From NCBI RefSeq assembly GCF_034424625.1, contig NZ_CP139976.1, positions 4,154,001-4,218,000 of the forward strand: 64,000 bases of DNA, in the 5' to 3' direction. Numbering within the stretch: position 1 is the first letter of the stretch; every line of letters starts with the position of its first letter. The translations under genes were made by a program, and so were the position numbers. Source of the DNA: Janthinobacterium lividum. GTDB lineage: Bacteria > Pseudomonadota > Gammaproteobacteria > Burkholderiales > Burkholderiaceae_D. The notes under the pieces were generated by a model. The model was given only the letters and a program-made list of their open reading frames with translations. It made no database searches and was not told the DNA's origin. This document shows, one piece after another, positions 1-8,562 of the stretch.

Positions 1-308
1 ACGCCCTTCACTTGCGCCAGCTGGTGCAGCTGCTGCACCTGGGCCGTGCTGAGAAATTGCGCCTCATCCACCAGCAAACAGGCGACCTGGGGGATATCGT
101 TGAGGAAATTCGTGTCGGCATGGAAGATATCGACCTGGCGCTGCGGGCCCAGGCGCGAAGTCACTCTACCCACGCCGTAGCGGCTGTCGATGGCGGCCGT
201 GTACAGGCGTACCTGCTGGCCCTGCTCTTCATAGTTGTGCGCGACTTGCAACAAGGCCGTCGACTTGCCCGCGTTCATTGCGGAATACCGGAAATAAAGT
301 TTTGCCAC
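1..308 (-). CDS. tdk: Thymidine kinase, N-terminal part (runs off the window)
   Basis: Thymidine kinase phosphorylates thymidine to dTMP in the salvage pathway (cytoplasmic). Reading the minus strand from a GTG at 308 gives an N-terminus VAKLYFRYSAMNAGKSTALL, which matches the start of enterobacterial Tdk, including the P-loop MNAGKST. It continues with the family pattern YTAAID and the Walker-B-like LLVDEAQFL near residue 90. About 102 codons are visible of a family length near 200, so the lid and zinc-binding C-terminus lie outside the window. The GTG start is chosen because the family begins at exactly this point. Divergent from the cystathionine beta-synthase gene. Confidence 0.9.
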   Translation of the reverse strand, partial: MAKLYFRYSAMNAGKSTALLQVAHNYEEQGQQVRLYTAAIDSRYGVGRVTSRLGPQRQVDIFHADTNFLNDIPQVACLLVDEAQFLSTAQVQQLHQLAQVKG

Positions 309-612
309 TGCCGCCTGCCCTGTTTGTCTGGTTTTCAGGATACTGTTTAGTTCCTTTTCGAGGCGTGATTATAAATCGCAATGGCGGGCTTGCGGCAGCT
401 TAATAGTCGTGTCATTGGTGCGGCAAGCGGGAAAAAAACGGCGCATACTCGAAGCGCGCACGCTGTTGCCGCGCTGCAGCCGATATGCGAAAAGCGCATA
501 TGCAAGCATGCAAACATTCGTTCGCCGCACTCGTCCACCCGCCTACACTGCGCGGCACGGAAGGCGGCTCGGGACACAATCCCGGGCGGCTGTTTCTCTG
601 ACAGGAGCCACC
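309..612. other. Intergenic region between divergent tdk and CBS genes
   Basis: About 300 bases between two divergent starts, so it should contain promoters for both. The CBS reading frame stays open upstream to 409, but the protein family and a ribosome-binding site place the start at 613. The upstream residues are basic and low-complexity, unlike protein. No clear operator or riboswitch was recognised. Confidence 0.5.
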
Positions 613-2004
613 ATGAATGATCGAATGCCATCCCCACCCCAGCCGCCAGCGCTATACAAGCTGATCGGCAATACCCCGCTGGTCGAAGTGACCAGGCTCG
701 ACACGGGCCTGTGCCAGCTGTTCCTGAAACTGGAATCGCAAAATCCCGGCGGTTCCATCAAGGACCGCATCGGCCTGTCCATCATCGAAGCGGCCGAAGC
801 CGACGGCCGCTTGCAGCCGGGCGGCACCATCGTCGAGGCAACGGCCGGCAACACGGGCATCGGCCTGGCGCTGGTCGGCCGCATCAAGGGCTACCGCGTG
901 ATTCTCGTCGTGCCCGACAAGATGTCGACGGAAAAAGTGCTGCACCTGAAAGCCCTGGGCGCGGAAGTGCACACCACGCGCTCGGACGTGGGCAAGGGCC
1001 ATCCCGAGTACTACCAGGATTACGCGGCGCGCCTGGCGCGCGAACTGCCGGGCGCCTTCTTTGCCGACCAATTCAACAATCCCGCCAATCCGCTGGCCCA
1101 CGAAACGACGACGGCGCCCGAAATCTGGGAGCAAAGCGGCCATGACGTGGACGCCATCGTCGTCGGCGTCGGTTCGTCCGGCACCCTGACGGGCCTGACG
1201 CGCTACTTCCGCAAGGCGCAGCCGAAGCTGGAATTCGTGCTGGCCGACCCGCAAGGCTCCATCCTCACCGAATACATCGACACGGGCAAGGTATCGGACA
1301 CGAGCGGCTCGTGGGCCGTCGAAGGCATCGGCGAAGACTTCATCCCCTCGATCGCCGACATGGCCAGCGTCACCAAGGCCTATACCATCAGCGACCAGGA
1401 AAGTTTTGATTCCGCGCGCGCCCTCTTGCGCGCCGAAGGCATCCTCGGCGGCTCGTCCACCGGCACGCTGCTGGCCGCCGCCCTCAAATACTGCCGCGAA
1501 CAGACCACGCCGAAGCGCGTCGTCACCTTTGTCTGCGACACGGGAACGCGCTATCTATCCAAAGTCTATAACGATGGCTGGATGCGCGATCAGGGCTTGT
1601 TGCAGCGGGCCGTGTCGGGCGACTTGCGCGACCTGATCGGGCGCCGCTACGACGAGGGCGATGTCGTCAGCGTGGCGCCGGCCGACACCCTGCTGACGGC
1701 CTTCAACCGCATGCGTGCCAGCGACCTGGCACAGTTGCCCGTCATCGATGGTGGCCAGCTGGTCGGCATTATCGACGAATCGGACTTGCTGCTGCACGTC
1801 TCGGGCGACGCCGCCCATTTCGCGGGACTGGTGGGCGCCACCATGACGACGCAGATCGAAACCCTGGCGCCCTCAAGCGGCTTGCCCGCCCTGCGCGCCA
1901 CCCTGGATCGGGGCTTGACGGCCGTCGTCGCCGACGATACGGCCTTCTATGGCCTGATCACCCGCTTCGACCTTCTCAACCACTTACGCAGGACACTATC
2001 TTGA
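613..2004 (+). CDS. cbs: Cystathionine beta-synthase (PLP domain plus CBS pair)
   Basis: Condenses homocysteine with serine to cystathionine, the first step of reverse transsulfuration (cytoplasmic, PLP enzyme). The fold-type II signature is clear: the PLP lysine in GGSIKDRIG near residue 40, TAGNTGIG, and the phosphate-binding GVGSSGTL loop. After about residue 335 come two CBS domains, the arrangement of the eukaryotic and many bacterial CBS enzymes; no haem-binding N-terminus is present. 463 residues. The ATG at 613 follows an AGGAG-like site (acaggagccacc) and sits where the family starts. Its stop codon overlaps the start of the next gene (TTGA), so the two are probably translated together. 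Confidence 0.92.
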   Translation: MNDRMPSPPQPPALYKLIGNTPLVEVTRLDTGLCQLFLKLESQNPGGSIKDRIGLSIIEAAEADGRLQPGGTIVEATAGNTGIGLALVGRIKGYRVILVVPDKMSTEKVLHLKALGAEVHTTRSDVGKGHPEYYQDYAARLARELPGAFFADQFNNPANPLAHETTTAPEIWEQSGHDVDAIVVGVGSSGTLTGLTRYFRKAQPKLEFVLADPQGSILTEYIDTGKVSDTSGSWAVEGIGEDFIPSIADMASVTKAYTISDQESFDSARALLRAEGILGGSSTGTLLAAALKYCREQTTPKRVVTFVCDTGTRYLSKVYNDGWMRDQGLLQRAVSGDLRDLIGRRYDEGDVVSVAPADTLLTAFNRMRASDLAQLPVIDGGQLVGIIDESDLLLHVSGDAAHFAGLVGATMTTQIETLAPSSGLPALRATLDRGLTAVVADDTAFYGLITRFDLLNHLRRTLS

Positions 2005-3182
2005 GCCAGCACATTCCCCGCAAGAGCCGCCTCGCCACGCGTGTCATCCACGCAGGCCAGTCGCCCGACCCGTCGACGGGCGCCATCATGCCGCCCATTT
2101 ACGCCACCTCCACCTTCGTGCAGGACAGCCCCGGCGTACACAAGGGCCTCGATTACGGCCGCTCGCACAACCCCACGCGCTGGGCGCTCGAGCGCTGCGT
2201 GGCCGACCTGGAAGGCGGCAGCGCGGCCTTCGCGTTTGCCTCGGGCCTGGCCGCCATCTCGTCCGTGCTGGAATTGCTGGATGCGGGCAGCCATATCGTC
2301 GCCGGCGACGACATGTACGGCGGCACGTATCGATTGTTCGAACGGGTGCGCCGCCGCTCGGCCGGCCATGAGTTCACGTATGTCGATTTGACGAATCCGG
2401 AAAACCTGCTGGCCGCGCTGCGCCCGGAAACGAAGATGGTATGGGTGGAGACGCCCACCAACCCGATGTTGAAACTGGCGGATTTGCGGGCGATTGCCGA
2501 CATCTGCCGCGCACGGGGCATCATCGCCGTGGCGGATAACACCTTCGCCAGCCCGCTGGTGCAGCGCCCGCTGGAACACGGCTTCGACATCGTCGTGCAC
2601 TCGACCACCAAGTATTTGAACGGCCACTCGGACATCATCGGCGGCATCGCCATCGTCGGCGCGGAAGAGCGCCAGGCGGAGTGGCGCGAGCAGCTGGGCT
2701 TTTTGCAAAACTCGGTGGGCGCGATTGCGGGACCGTTCGACAGCTTCCTCGCCCTGCGTGGCGTGAAAACCCTGGCCATCCGCATGCAGCGCCATTGCGA
2801 AAGCGCCCTGGCGCTGGCGCAGTGGCTGGAGCAGCAAAAGGAAGTGCGCAAGGTGTTTTATCCGGGGCTGGAATCGCACCCGCAGCATGCGCTGGCGCGG
2901 CGCCAGATGGATGGTTTCGGCGGCATCATTTCCATCGACTTGGACACGGATCTGGCCGGCGCGCGGCGCTTCCTCGAACGCTGCGAGGTGTTCGCCCTGG
3001 CCGAAAGCCTGGGCGGCGTGGAAAGCCTGATCGAACACCCGGCCCTGATGACGCATGCCAGCATCCCGGCCGAGCAGCGGGCAAAACTGGGCATAGGCGA
3101 CGGCTTGATCCGGCTGTCGGTGGGCATCGAGGATATCGAGGATTTGCGCCACGACCTGCGCACGGCGCTCGACGCGATTTGA
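2001..3182 (+). CDS. Cystathionine gamma-lyase / Cys-Met metabolism PLP enzyme
   Basis: 393-residue member of the trans-sulfuration PLP family. Next to CBS it most likely cleaves cystathionine to cysteine, ammonia and 2-oxobutyrate, completing reverse transsulfuration. Visible features: the Tyr/Arg phosphate-binding DYGRSHNPTR near residue 52, VETPTNPML near 150, and the PLP lysine in HSTTKYLNGHSD near 200. The start is TTG at 2001, overlapping the CBS stop as TTGA, with an AGGA site upstream. Cystathionine gamma-synthase (metB) and related lyases share the fold and cannot be excluded from sequence alone; the CBS partner favours the lyase. Confidence 0.88.
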   Translation: MSQHIPRKSRLATRVIHAGQSPDPSTGAIMPPIYATSTFVQDSPGVHKGLDYGRSHNPTRWALERCVADLEGGSAAFAFASGLAAISSVLELLDAGSHIVAGDDMYGGTYRLFERVRRRSAGHEFTYVDLTNPENLLAALRPETKMVWVETPTNPMLKLADLRAIADICRARGIIAVADNTFASPLVQRPLEHGFDIVVHSTTKYLNGHSDIIGGIAIVGAEERQAEWREQLGFLQNSVGAIAGPFDSFLALRGVKTLAIRMQRHCESALALAQWLEQQKEVRKVFYPGLESHPQHALARRQMDGFGGIISIDLDTDLAGARRFLERCEVFALAESLGGVESLIEHPALMTHASIPAEQRAKLGIGDGLIRLSVGIEDIEDLRHDLRTALDAI

Positions 3183-3190
3183 GGGAAGAG

Positions 3191-3274
3191 GTGTCGGATT
3201 ACGCTGCGCTAATCCGACCTACGGTATGCCAAGGGCGGTAGGTCGGATTAGCCCGCAAGGGCGTAATCCGACAC
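3191..3274. repeat. REP-like palindromic intergenic repeat
   Basis: Two arms, GTGTCGGATTACGC-type at the left and GCGTAATCCGACAC-type at the right, plus inner copies of TAATCCGACCTACG and its complement CGGTAGGTCGGATTA, form a long imperfect palindrome. It lies between the 3' ends of two convergent genes, the usual place for REP elements, and may also act as a bidirectional terminator. Repeats with this core (TAGGTCGGATTAG) are common in proteobacterial genomes. Confidence 0.75.
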
Positions 3275-3284
3275 ACCACAAACC

Positions 3285-5501
3285 TTACTCCCCCGGCCGG
3301 TACCTGCGCTCCAGGTGCCGGGCCACGTCCTCGGGATAAAACAGCACCTCCTTGAATTCGCCGCGCGCATACATGGCCGCCTGGTCCCGGAAGTGGGGCG
3401 ACTTCGGGTCGCCGCTCTGGCCGCCGGCGAGGATGCTTTTCGCCTTGATGCGGGGGCCGAATTCCACGGCCGCCACAAAGCTGTTGCCGCGCTCGCCGTA
3501 GATACGTCGCGTCGTACTCTTGCTGCTCTGCCCATATGCGGCCAGCGCGCCCCAGTTGCCCGACGCGTAAGGCACGGGCAGGCTGGCTTGCGCATCGTCA
3601 AACGGCTGCACCACGTCGCTCGTCAGGCGCTGGTAGCGGTTGATCTCGCCCCACGGCGTTTGCCAGTTGCCGAAATCGCGCCGCAGCTTATCGGCGGCGC
3701 TGGCCAGCGCCGCCAGCCGCTGTTCCCCATGCACCGTGTCCGTCGCCATGAAGTCGACCACGGGAACGCCCTGCTCGCGCGCCTGTTTACCCGTCAGTTC
3801 CGCCAGTTCCTGGCCCCAGAACACGGCCAGCGAGGTGGCCGTGGACGTCAGCGAATAGCGCCAGTCCCAGGCCCGCAGCAGCGCGATCTTGTCGGCCAGC
3901 GCCAGCTGTTGCGCGTCGCCAGCCGGCAACGCATCGTATGCCGCGAACAGCGGCGGCAGCAGCGCTTCGAACGCCGTCAGCTCGCTGTCGTAGGAAGCAG
4001 CGATCAGGCTGTCCAGGGTAAAACCTTTTTTATTCTGGAAGACTTTGACGGCATGCAGGCCGCGCGCGTTTTCGCCATACACGGACATGTAGGCGGGATA
4101 GTCCTGCTGGCGCGGGCTGTTGCTGCCGGCCGCCGAATACGGCCAATTGTTCGTGTTCTGGATCCAGCCATTCTTCGGATTGAACAAGGTGATGGTTTGC
4201 GCCACCGTGTGCAGCCCTTTCCATTCCGTGGCCGGGTCGCTGCCATCGACGGGCTGCTTCCAGTTGAAGCGCGGGTCGCGCACGGGGATGAAATTGCCGT
4301 GAAAGTAGGCGATATTGCCATCCGCATCCGCATACACCGTGTTGTTCGACGAATTCGTGCGCAATTCCATCGTCTTGTAGAACGCCGCGTAATCGCGCGC
4401 CTTGGTGCGCGTGTACGATTGTGTCAGCGCTTTCAATGGCTCGTTCATCAGGCGCACGGCCACCCATTTACCGTCCAGCGCGCGCACGATGGGGCCGTGG
4501 TGGCTGTAGTAGACGGTGATGGTTTTCGAGCCCATGCCGCCATCGGCCAGTCTATATGGCAAGGTGATGGGCACGGCCTTCAAGGGGCGCAGCCCGCCGT
4601 CATAGCGGTAGAACCATGCGCCATCCCGGTCGACGATGCTTTCCAGGTATTCGTCGATGACATCGCCGCCGCCCGAGGTATGCATCCAGCCGAGACGGTC
4701 GTTAAAACCCTGGTAGACAAAGAACTGGCCCCAGGTGACGGCGCCATACGCGTTCAAGCCTTCGCCGCTGGTGACTTGCACTTCGGGGCGGAAGTAGAAC
4801 GAGGTGTGCGGATTGATCATCAGCAGCGCATGGCCGTTTTTCGTGATGGCGGGCGCGATGGCGAAGCCGTTCGAGCCGCTCGGCTCCGGGTCCAAGCCCG
4901 TCTCCACGCTGGCCAGCGCCACGGCGGCAGGCCTGGCTTGCTGGCCATAGAACGCTTCGAGCTGCGCCAGGTTGACCGATTCGATATCGCCGCCGATGCT
5001 GCCTTCGCTGAAGCTCAAGGCCATCCACGGCTCGAAATGCGCGATCAGCCGCGGTTTCACCTGCGGATGCGTGGCCAGGTAAAAATTCAGGCCATCGGCA
5101 AAGGCGTCCATCAGCTTGCGCAGCCACGGCGGGCTGGCGCGGTACTGCGCCTGCAAGTCGGCCGGATCGATGAAGAGCTTCATGCGCAGGTCGCGGTACA
5201 GTTCCCGCTCGCCCTCCACTTCCGCCATGCGCCCCATGGCGTTGATGTAATTGAGTTCCACGCGGGGGAAATCGTCCTCGGCCTGCGCATACATCAGGCC
5301 AAAGACGGCATCCGCATCGCTCTTGCCCGTCACATGGGGCACGCCCCACGTGTCGCGCGCGATGCTGACATTGGCGGCTTGCGCCTGCCAGCGGGCCATG
5401 TCCGCGACAGAAACGGCACTGGTAGCGGCGGCGGCCAGCGCGGGCGTAGCGGCAACGATGCCGCAGGCGATGGCGGCGAACAGGGTACGGCTATGCAGCA
5501 T
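3285..5501 (-). CDS. Penicillin acylase family protein, secreted (acylase)
   Basis: 738-residue N-terminal-nucleophile hydrolase that would hydrolyse amide bonds of an acylated substrate such as a beta-lactam side chain, an acyl-homoserine lactone or another amide; the substrate cannot be read from sequence. A signal peptide spans about residues 1-25 (LFAAIACGIVAATPALAAA). The alpha-chain pattern RDTWGVPHV is followed by the processing site and nucleophile serine at about residue 210 in PSGSNGFAIAP, where autocleavage would create the beta chain. Length fits the QuiP/PvdQ/aculeacin-acylase range. Single gene on the minus strand, convergent with the transsulfuration operon. Confidence 0.85.
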   Translation of the reverse strand: MLHSRTLFAAIACGIVAATPALAAAATSAVSVADMARWQAQAANVSIARDTWGVPHVTGKSDADAVFGLMYAQAEDDFPRVELNYINAMGRMAEVEGERELYRDLRMKLFIDPADLQAQYRASPPWLRKLMDAFADGLNFYLATHPQVKPRLIAHFEPWMALSFSEGSIGGDIESVNLAQLEAFYGQQARPAAVALASVETGLDPEPSGSNGFAIAPAITKNGHALLMINPHTSFYFRPEVQVTSGEGLNAYGAVTWGQFFVYQGFNDRLGWMHTSGGGDVIDEYLESIVDRDGAWFYRYDGGLRPLKAVPITLPYRLADGGMGSKTITVYYSHHGPIVRALDGKWVAVRLMNEPLKALTQSYTRTKARDYAAFYKTMELRTNSSNNTVYADADGNIAYFHGNFIPVRDPRFNWKQPVDGSDPATEWKGLHTVAQTITLFNPKNGWIQNTNNWPYSAAGSNSPRQQDYPAYMSVYGENARGLHAVKVFQNKKGFTLDSLIAASYDSELTAFEALLPPLFAAYDALPAGDAQQLALADKIALLRAWDWRYSLTSTATSLAVFWGQELAELTGKQAREQGVPVVDFMATDTVHGEQRLAALASAADKLRRDFGNWQTPWGEINRYQRLTSDVVQPFDDAQASLPVPYASGNWGALAAYGQSSKSTTRRIYGERGNSFVAAVEFGPRIKAKSILAGGQSGDPKSPHFRDQAAMYARGEFKEVLFYPEDVARHLERRYRPGE

Positions 5502-5527
5502 GCACTACTCCAGAATCAAGTCGGCAA

Positions 5528-6364
5528 TCAGGATGCATCGATCAGCGCGGCGATGCGCTGGTTCAATTCGGTATTTTCCGCCTGCAGCTGCGCCACCTTC
5601 TGTTTCAGGCTGGCGATCTCGCCGCGCAGGCGTTCCGCTTCGGACGGCGCCTGCGCCGCGTTCTCCGCCCACGGCTCGTTGCCCGTTTCCGGCGTGTCCT
5701 GCGATACATGCACCTTCGGCTCGCGCGGCGTGCGCGTGGCGGCGCGCTGTTCGCGGATTTCCTTGGCCGCCTGGCGTAATAATTTCTTGCCGCCGGCGAC
5801 GGCCGCCACCTGCTCTTCCGGCGGCAGGGACGCCACGGTGGCCGCCGCATTGATGGAGATCGTGCCCGAGCGGACGGCTTCCACCAGTTCCGGCGACGCC
5901 GCCTTCTGGATCTTCTCGATCTGGCTGATCTGGTTGCTGCTCAAGCGGGCCGCCTTGGCCACTTCTTCGCGCGTGCTCATGGCCGGCTTCGGCGCGTTTT
6001 CGCCATCCGGCGCATCCTGGGCACTGACGGGCGCCGGGCTGCGCGCAGCGACGATTTCCTTCTTGCGCAAGGCCAGCACGCCGCGCTGGAAGTCCGACAC
6101 GCTGCGGCGCGCCAGGTGATTGTCGATCATCCACAGCATGACATCGTCGAGCGAGGTAAAGCTGGTGTTCTGGATGGTCTTGAATTCGATGCCGTGCTGG
6201 CGGCAGATGGCGTAGCGGTTATGCCCGTCGATCAGCACGTCGTTCCACAGCACCAGCGCGTCGCGGCAGCCTTCGGCCAGCAGGCTGCGTTCGAGCGCCG
6301 CGTATTCGCTGGCGGTAAGCGGATCGATATACGACTGCAGCACCTGATTGATAGTGATATTCAT
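5528..6364 (-). CDS. ParB-like nuclease-domain DNA-binding protein
   Basis: 278 residues. The N-terminal part has a ParB/Sulfiredoxin-like fold pattern, with LWNDVLIDGHNRYAICRQ around residue 45. A central helix-turn-helix stretch follows (STREEVAKAARLSSNQISQI, then residues AASPELVEAVRSGTIS), and the C-terminus is a coiled coil (SLKQKVAQLQAENTELNQRI). This layout is typical of solitary ParB-like proteins rather than of a chromosome-partition ParB. No ParA is adjacent. The frame is open to a TTG at 6376, but an ideal GAGGA site precedes the ATG at 6364. Role unknown; DNA binding is inferred. Confidence 0.7.
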   Translation of the reverse strand: MNITINQVLQSYIDPLTASEYAALERSLLAEGCRDALVLWNDVLIDGHNRYAICRQHGIEFKTIQNTSFTSLDDVMLWMIDNHLARRSVSDFQRGVLALRKKEIVAARSPAPVSAQDAPDGENAPKPAMSTREEVAKAARLSSNQISQIEKIQKAASPELVEAVRSGTISINAAATVASLPPEEQVAAVAGGKKLLRQAAKEIREQRAATRTPREPKVHVSQDTPETGNEPWAENAAQAPSEAERLRGEIASLKQKVAQLQAENTELNQRIAALIDAS

Positions 6365-6476
6365 GGTTGTCCTCAATATTGCGGCGCGATGGTCCGCGCC
6401 GGCACGAATGCTACACCATCCGCCACCCCTGGCCGGGTAAAATCACGGCGGCACAGCTCATACAAAAACACGGACC

Positions 6477-6923
6477 ATGAAAAGAAAGTACGCCACCGCG
6501 ATCATTTTTACCGTTGCCGCCATCGGCTTCACCTGGGTCAGCCCCTATATCGCCATGTACCGCATCAGCATCGCGGCGAAATCCGTGCGCCTGGAAACCC
6601 TGGCGCAGCAGACCGACCTGCCCGCCGTGCGCGCCAGCGTGGCACGCCAGTTGCGGGCGGCCGGCGAAACGGCCAACGAGGACGATTTCAAGGAAATGCT
6701 CGACACCATCGTCTCGCCGCCCGGCATTACGGTATTGATCCTGCACGGCAAGCAGGGGGCGGACGGCAAGCGCCACGACTTCGGCATGGCATACCGCTCG
6801 TGGAACGAAGTGGTGCTGCGGCGCAGCGGCGCTGGCCCCGCCGCCAGCCAATTTTTGCTGCGCCGCCATGGCATCTGGGATTGGAAACTGACGGACATCA
6901 CCTTGCCGCCGGAATTACTCTGA
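6477..6923 (+). CDS. DUF2939 family protein
   Basis: 148 residues with a basic N-terminus and one hydrophobic segment at about residues 6-24 (signal anchor or signal peptide), so probably exported or inner-membrane attached. The pattern SPYIAMYRISIAAKS after the hydrophobic segment, and a C-terminal ...WDWKLTDITLP, are shared with the next gene (SPYFTMNKIRAATMD; WHWKLVSVALP). The two are tandem paralogues. The DUF2939 assignment is from memory of the family pattern; function unknown. Confidence 0.7.
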   Translation: MKRKYATAIIFTVAAIGFTWVSPYIAMYRISIAAKSVRLETLAQQTDLPAVRASVARQLRAAGETANEDDFKEMLDTIVSPPGITVLILHGKQGADGKRHDFGMAYRSWNEVVLRRSGAGPAASQFLLRRHGIWDWKLTDITLPPELL

Positions 6924-7039
6924 CGAAACTTGATCTAAAACAACACTTACCTAAACCACCATATTGATTTTGGGAAATATTATGTAGAATGCCAACACTT
7001 CAGGCGCACCGGGTCGCCAGGCATCCAAAAGATTGCACA

Positions 7040-7552
7040 ATGAAAAGAATGATGCTTCTTGCTGTAGTGGCACTGGTCGCGCTGGCCGGCGTCTTCTATG
7101 GCAGCCCGTATTTCACCATGAACAAGATACGCGCGGCCACGATGGACGAGGATACGCAGGCCCTGGCCGCGCATATCGACCTGCCCCAGCTGCGCGGCAG
7201 CCTGGGGCAGCAACTGCATGCCCTGTTCTCGGCGCCGGAAGTGGCCGACGACATCAGCCCCGACGTCATCGACCCTTTACTCGATACCATGCTGATGCCC
7301 GAGGGCATCGTCGCCTTGATGAAGCTCAATGACCGCTACGAACACCCGATCGCCAAGGTCAGCGATATCAGCGGCCGCAAGCGTACAACCAAACCCGACT
7401 ACAAACTGCGCTACACCTCCTGGGACAGCGTCGTGGTGCAGCGCGCGCACAGCAAAAGCCATATCGGCGAGCTGACCCTGGCGCGCGACGGCCTGTGGCA
7501 CTGGAAGCTGGTGTCGGTGGCCCTGCCGAAAAACTTGCTGGCCGACGCGTAA
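7040..7552 (+). CDS. DUF2939 family protein, paralogue of upstream gene
   Basis: 170 residues. Hydrophobic N-terminus at about residues 4-22 followed by GSPYFTMNKIRAATMDED and a C-terminal LARDGLWHWKLVSVALP, the same architecture as the preceding gene. The ATG at 7040 puts a signal-type sequence (MKRMMLLAVVALVALAG) at the N-terminus, matching the paralogue; an earlier in-frame ATG at 6989 would add 17 residues of unlike character. Function unknown. Confidence 0.7.
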   Translation: MKRMMLLAVVALVALAGVFYGSPYFTMNKIRAATMDEDTQALAAHIDLPQLRGSLGQQLHALFSAPEVADDISPDVIDPLLDTMLMPEGIVALMKLNDRYEHPIAKVSDISGRKRTTKPDYKLRYTSWDSVVVQRAHSKSHIGELTLARDGLWHWKLVSVALPKNLLADA

Positions 7553-7631
7553 GGCACCAGGCCCGCGTAGCGGCAAACCAGCGGCGGTGCGACACTGCTA
7601 TCATCGGGTTTTGATTTCCAACGGAGGCAAC

Positions 7632-7844
7632 ATGTCAGACTTGGTACAACACGCATTGATCCACGCGGGCAAACCGGCCACCACGCCGTGGGTGGTGACC
7701 CTGACCAGCGGTGAGAAACTCACCGGCCCCATTTCCCCGCTCAGTGACGGCTGCTACGCCATCGGCCTGGGACAAATCAAGTATTTCTCCAGCGACAAGG
7801 TCGCCTGCCTGAATGTATCGGGCGCCGGCGCGTTTCCCATCTGA
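7632..7844 (+). CDS. Small conserved-type hypothetical protein
   Basis: 70 residues, MSDLVQHALIHAGKPATTPW at the start, with a beta-rich middle (VVTLTSGEKLTGPISPL) that reads like a small Sm-like/SH3-like barrel, though no family is recognised. A good AACGGAGGCAAC ribosome site precedes the ATG. Eleven bases before the next gene, so probably co-transcribed. Confidence 0.55.
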   Translation: MSDLVQHALIHAGKPATTPWVVTLTSGEKLTGPISPLSDGCYAIGLGQIKYFSSDKVACLNVSGAGAFPI

Positions 7845-7855
7845 AGACCTTGGCT

Positions 7856-8251
7856 ATGGACCGCACGCGGGATAGTACGCAAGGCAACGCACACCTGGCG
7901 GCGCAGTTACAGGCGCTGGAAGCGGCGCTGCAAAGCCAGACGGTGCGGGCTGACAGCGCCAGGCTGGCAGCTCTGTTGGCCGACGAGTTCGTCGAATTCG
8001 GCAGCTCGGGCAATCTCTGGACGCGCGCGGCGACCTTGGCAGATCTGCCGGCAGAAGATTTTTGCCTGCGCAGCATCAGCGATTTCCAGGCCCGCTTGCT
8101 GGCCGAGGATGTTGCCTTCGTTACCTACCGCTCGCAGCGGCACGCCAGCAGCGCCCTGCCCGCCAGCGCCAGCTTGCGCAGTTCGCTGTGGAAGTGGCGC
8201 GATGGCCGCTGGCAAATGGCCTTTCACCAGGGCACGCCGATTCCCGGCTGA
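7856..8251 (+). CDS. NTF2-like / DUF4440 family protein
   Basis: 131 residues. The order of elements (helical N-terminus with LAALLADEFVEFGSSGNLWT, then ISDFQARLLAEDVAFVTYRS, then SSLWKWRDGRWQMAFHQGTP) is that of the SnoaL/NTF2-like DUF4440 cone fold, typically a small ligand-binding or enzymatic domain. A TTG at 7850 would add two residues. Substrate unknown. Confidence 0.7.
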   Translation: MDRTRDSTQGNAHLAAQLQALEAALQSQTVRADSARLAALLADEFVEFGSSGNLWTRAATLADLPAEDFCLRSISDFQARLLAEDVAFVTYRSQRHASSALPASASLRSSLWKWRDGRWQMAFHQGTPIPG

Positions 8252-8562
8252 TCCGCCTCCCCTCGGACGCTTTCCCACGCCCCATCCACTGGCGCGGGAA
8301 CAAGCCGCACATGTCGAAATTTGTTTTTTGGCCTGTAAAATCTCATTGATTTACTGAATTTTTTATGCAAAAATGATTTTAATAAATAAAACAAATAAAT
8401 TATTTAAATCGGTTTTCAAGTAACGCGATCCTCACACCACGAATCCGTGTTCTGGATAGAGAAGCACTGCGCAGGCCACGACCCGTTGCCAGGCAATCGC
8501 CTGCCCCCCGTCCCGCGCAAGCCCCTTTCTAATCATCAGCACGTATTTTTGGGAGAGACATC
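8252..8562. other. Intergenic, AT-rich leader upstream of the chemoreceptor gene
   Basis: 311 bases. The middle (about 8320-8410) is strikingly AT-rich for this host block, with runs such as AATAAATAAAACAAATAAAT, so it is likely a promoter/UP-element region for the chemoreceptor gene. A GGGAGAGA ribosome site lies just before 8563. No other gene seen. Confidence 0.45.

Noticed and set aside
3315..6119. 934-codon plus-strand frame antisense to the acylase gene
   Set aside because: Arg/His/Gly-rich mirror frame of a high-GC gene, with no ribosome site; the minus-strand acylase and ParB-like genes have clear families.
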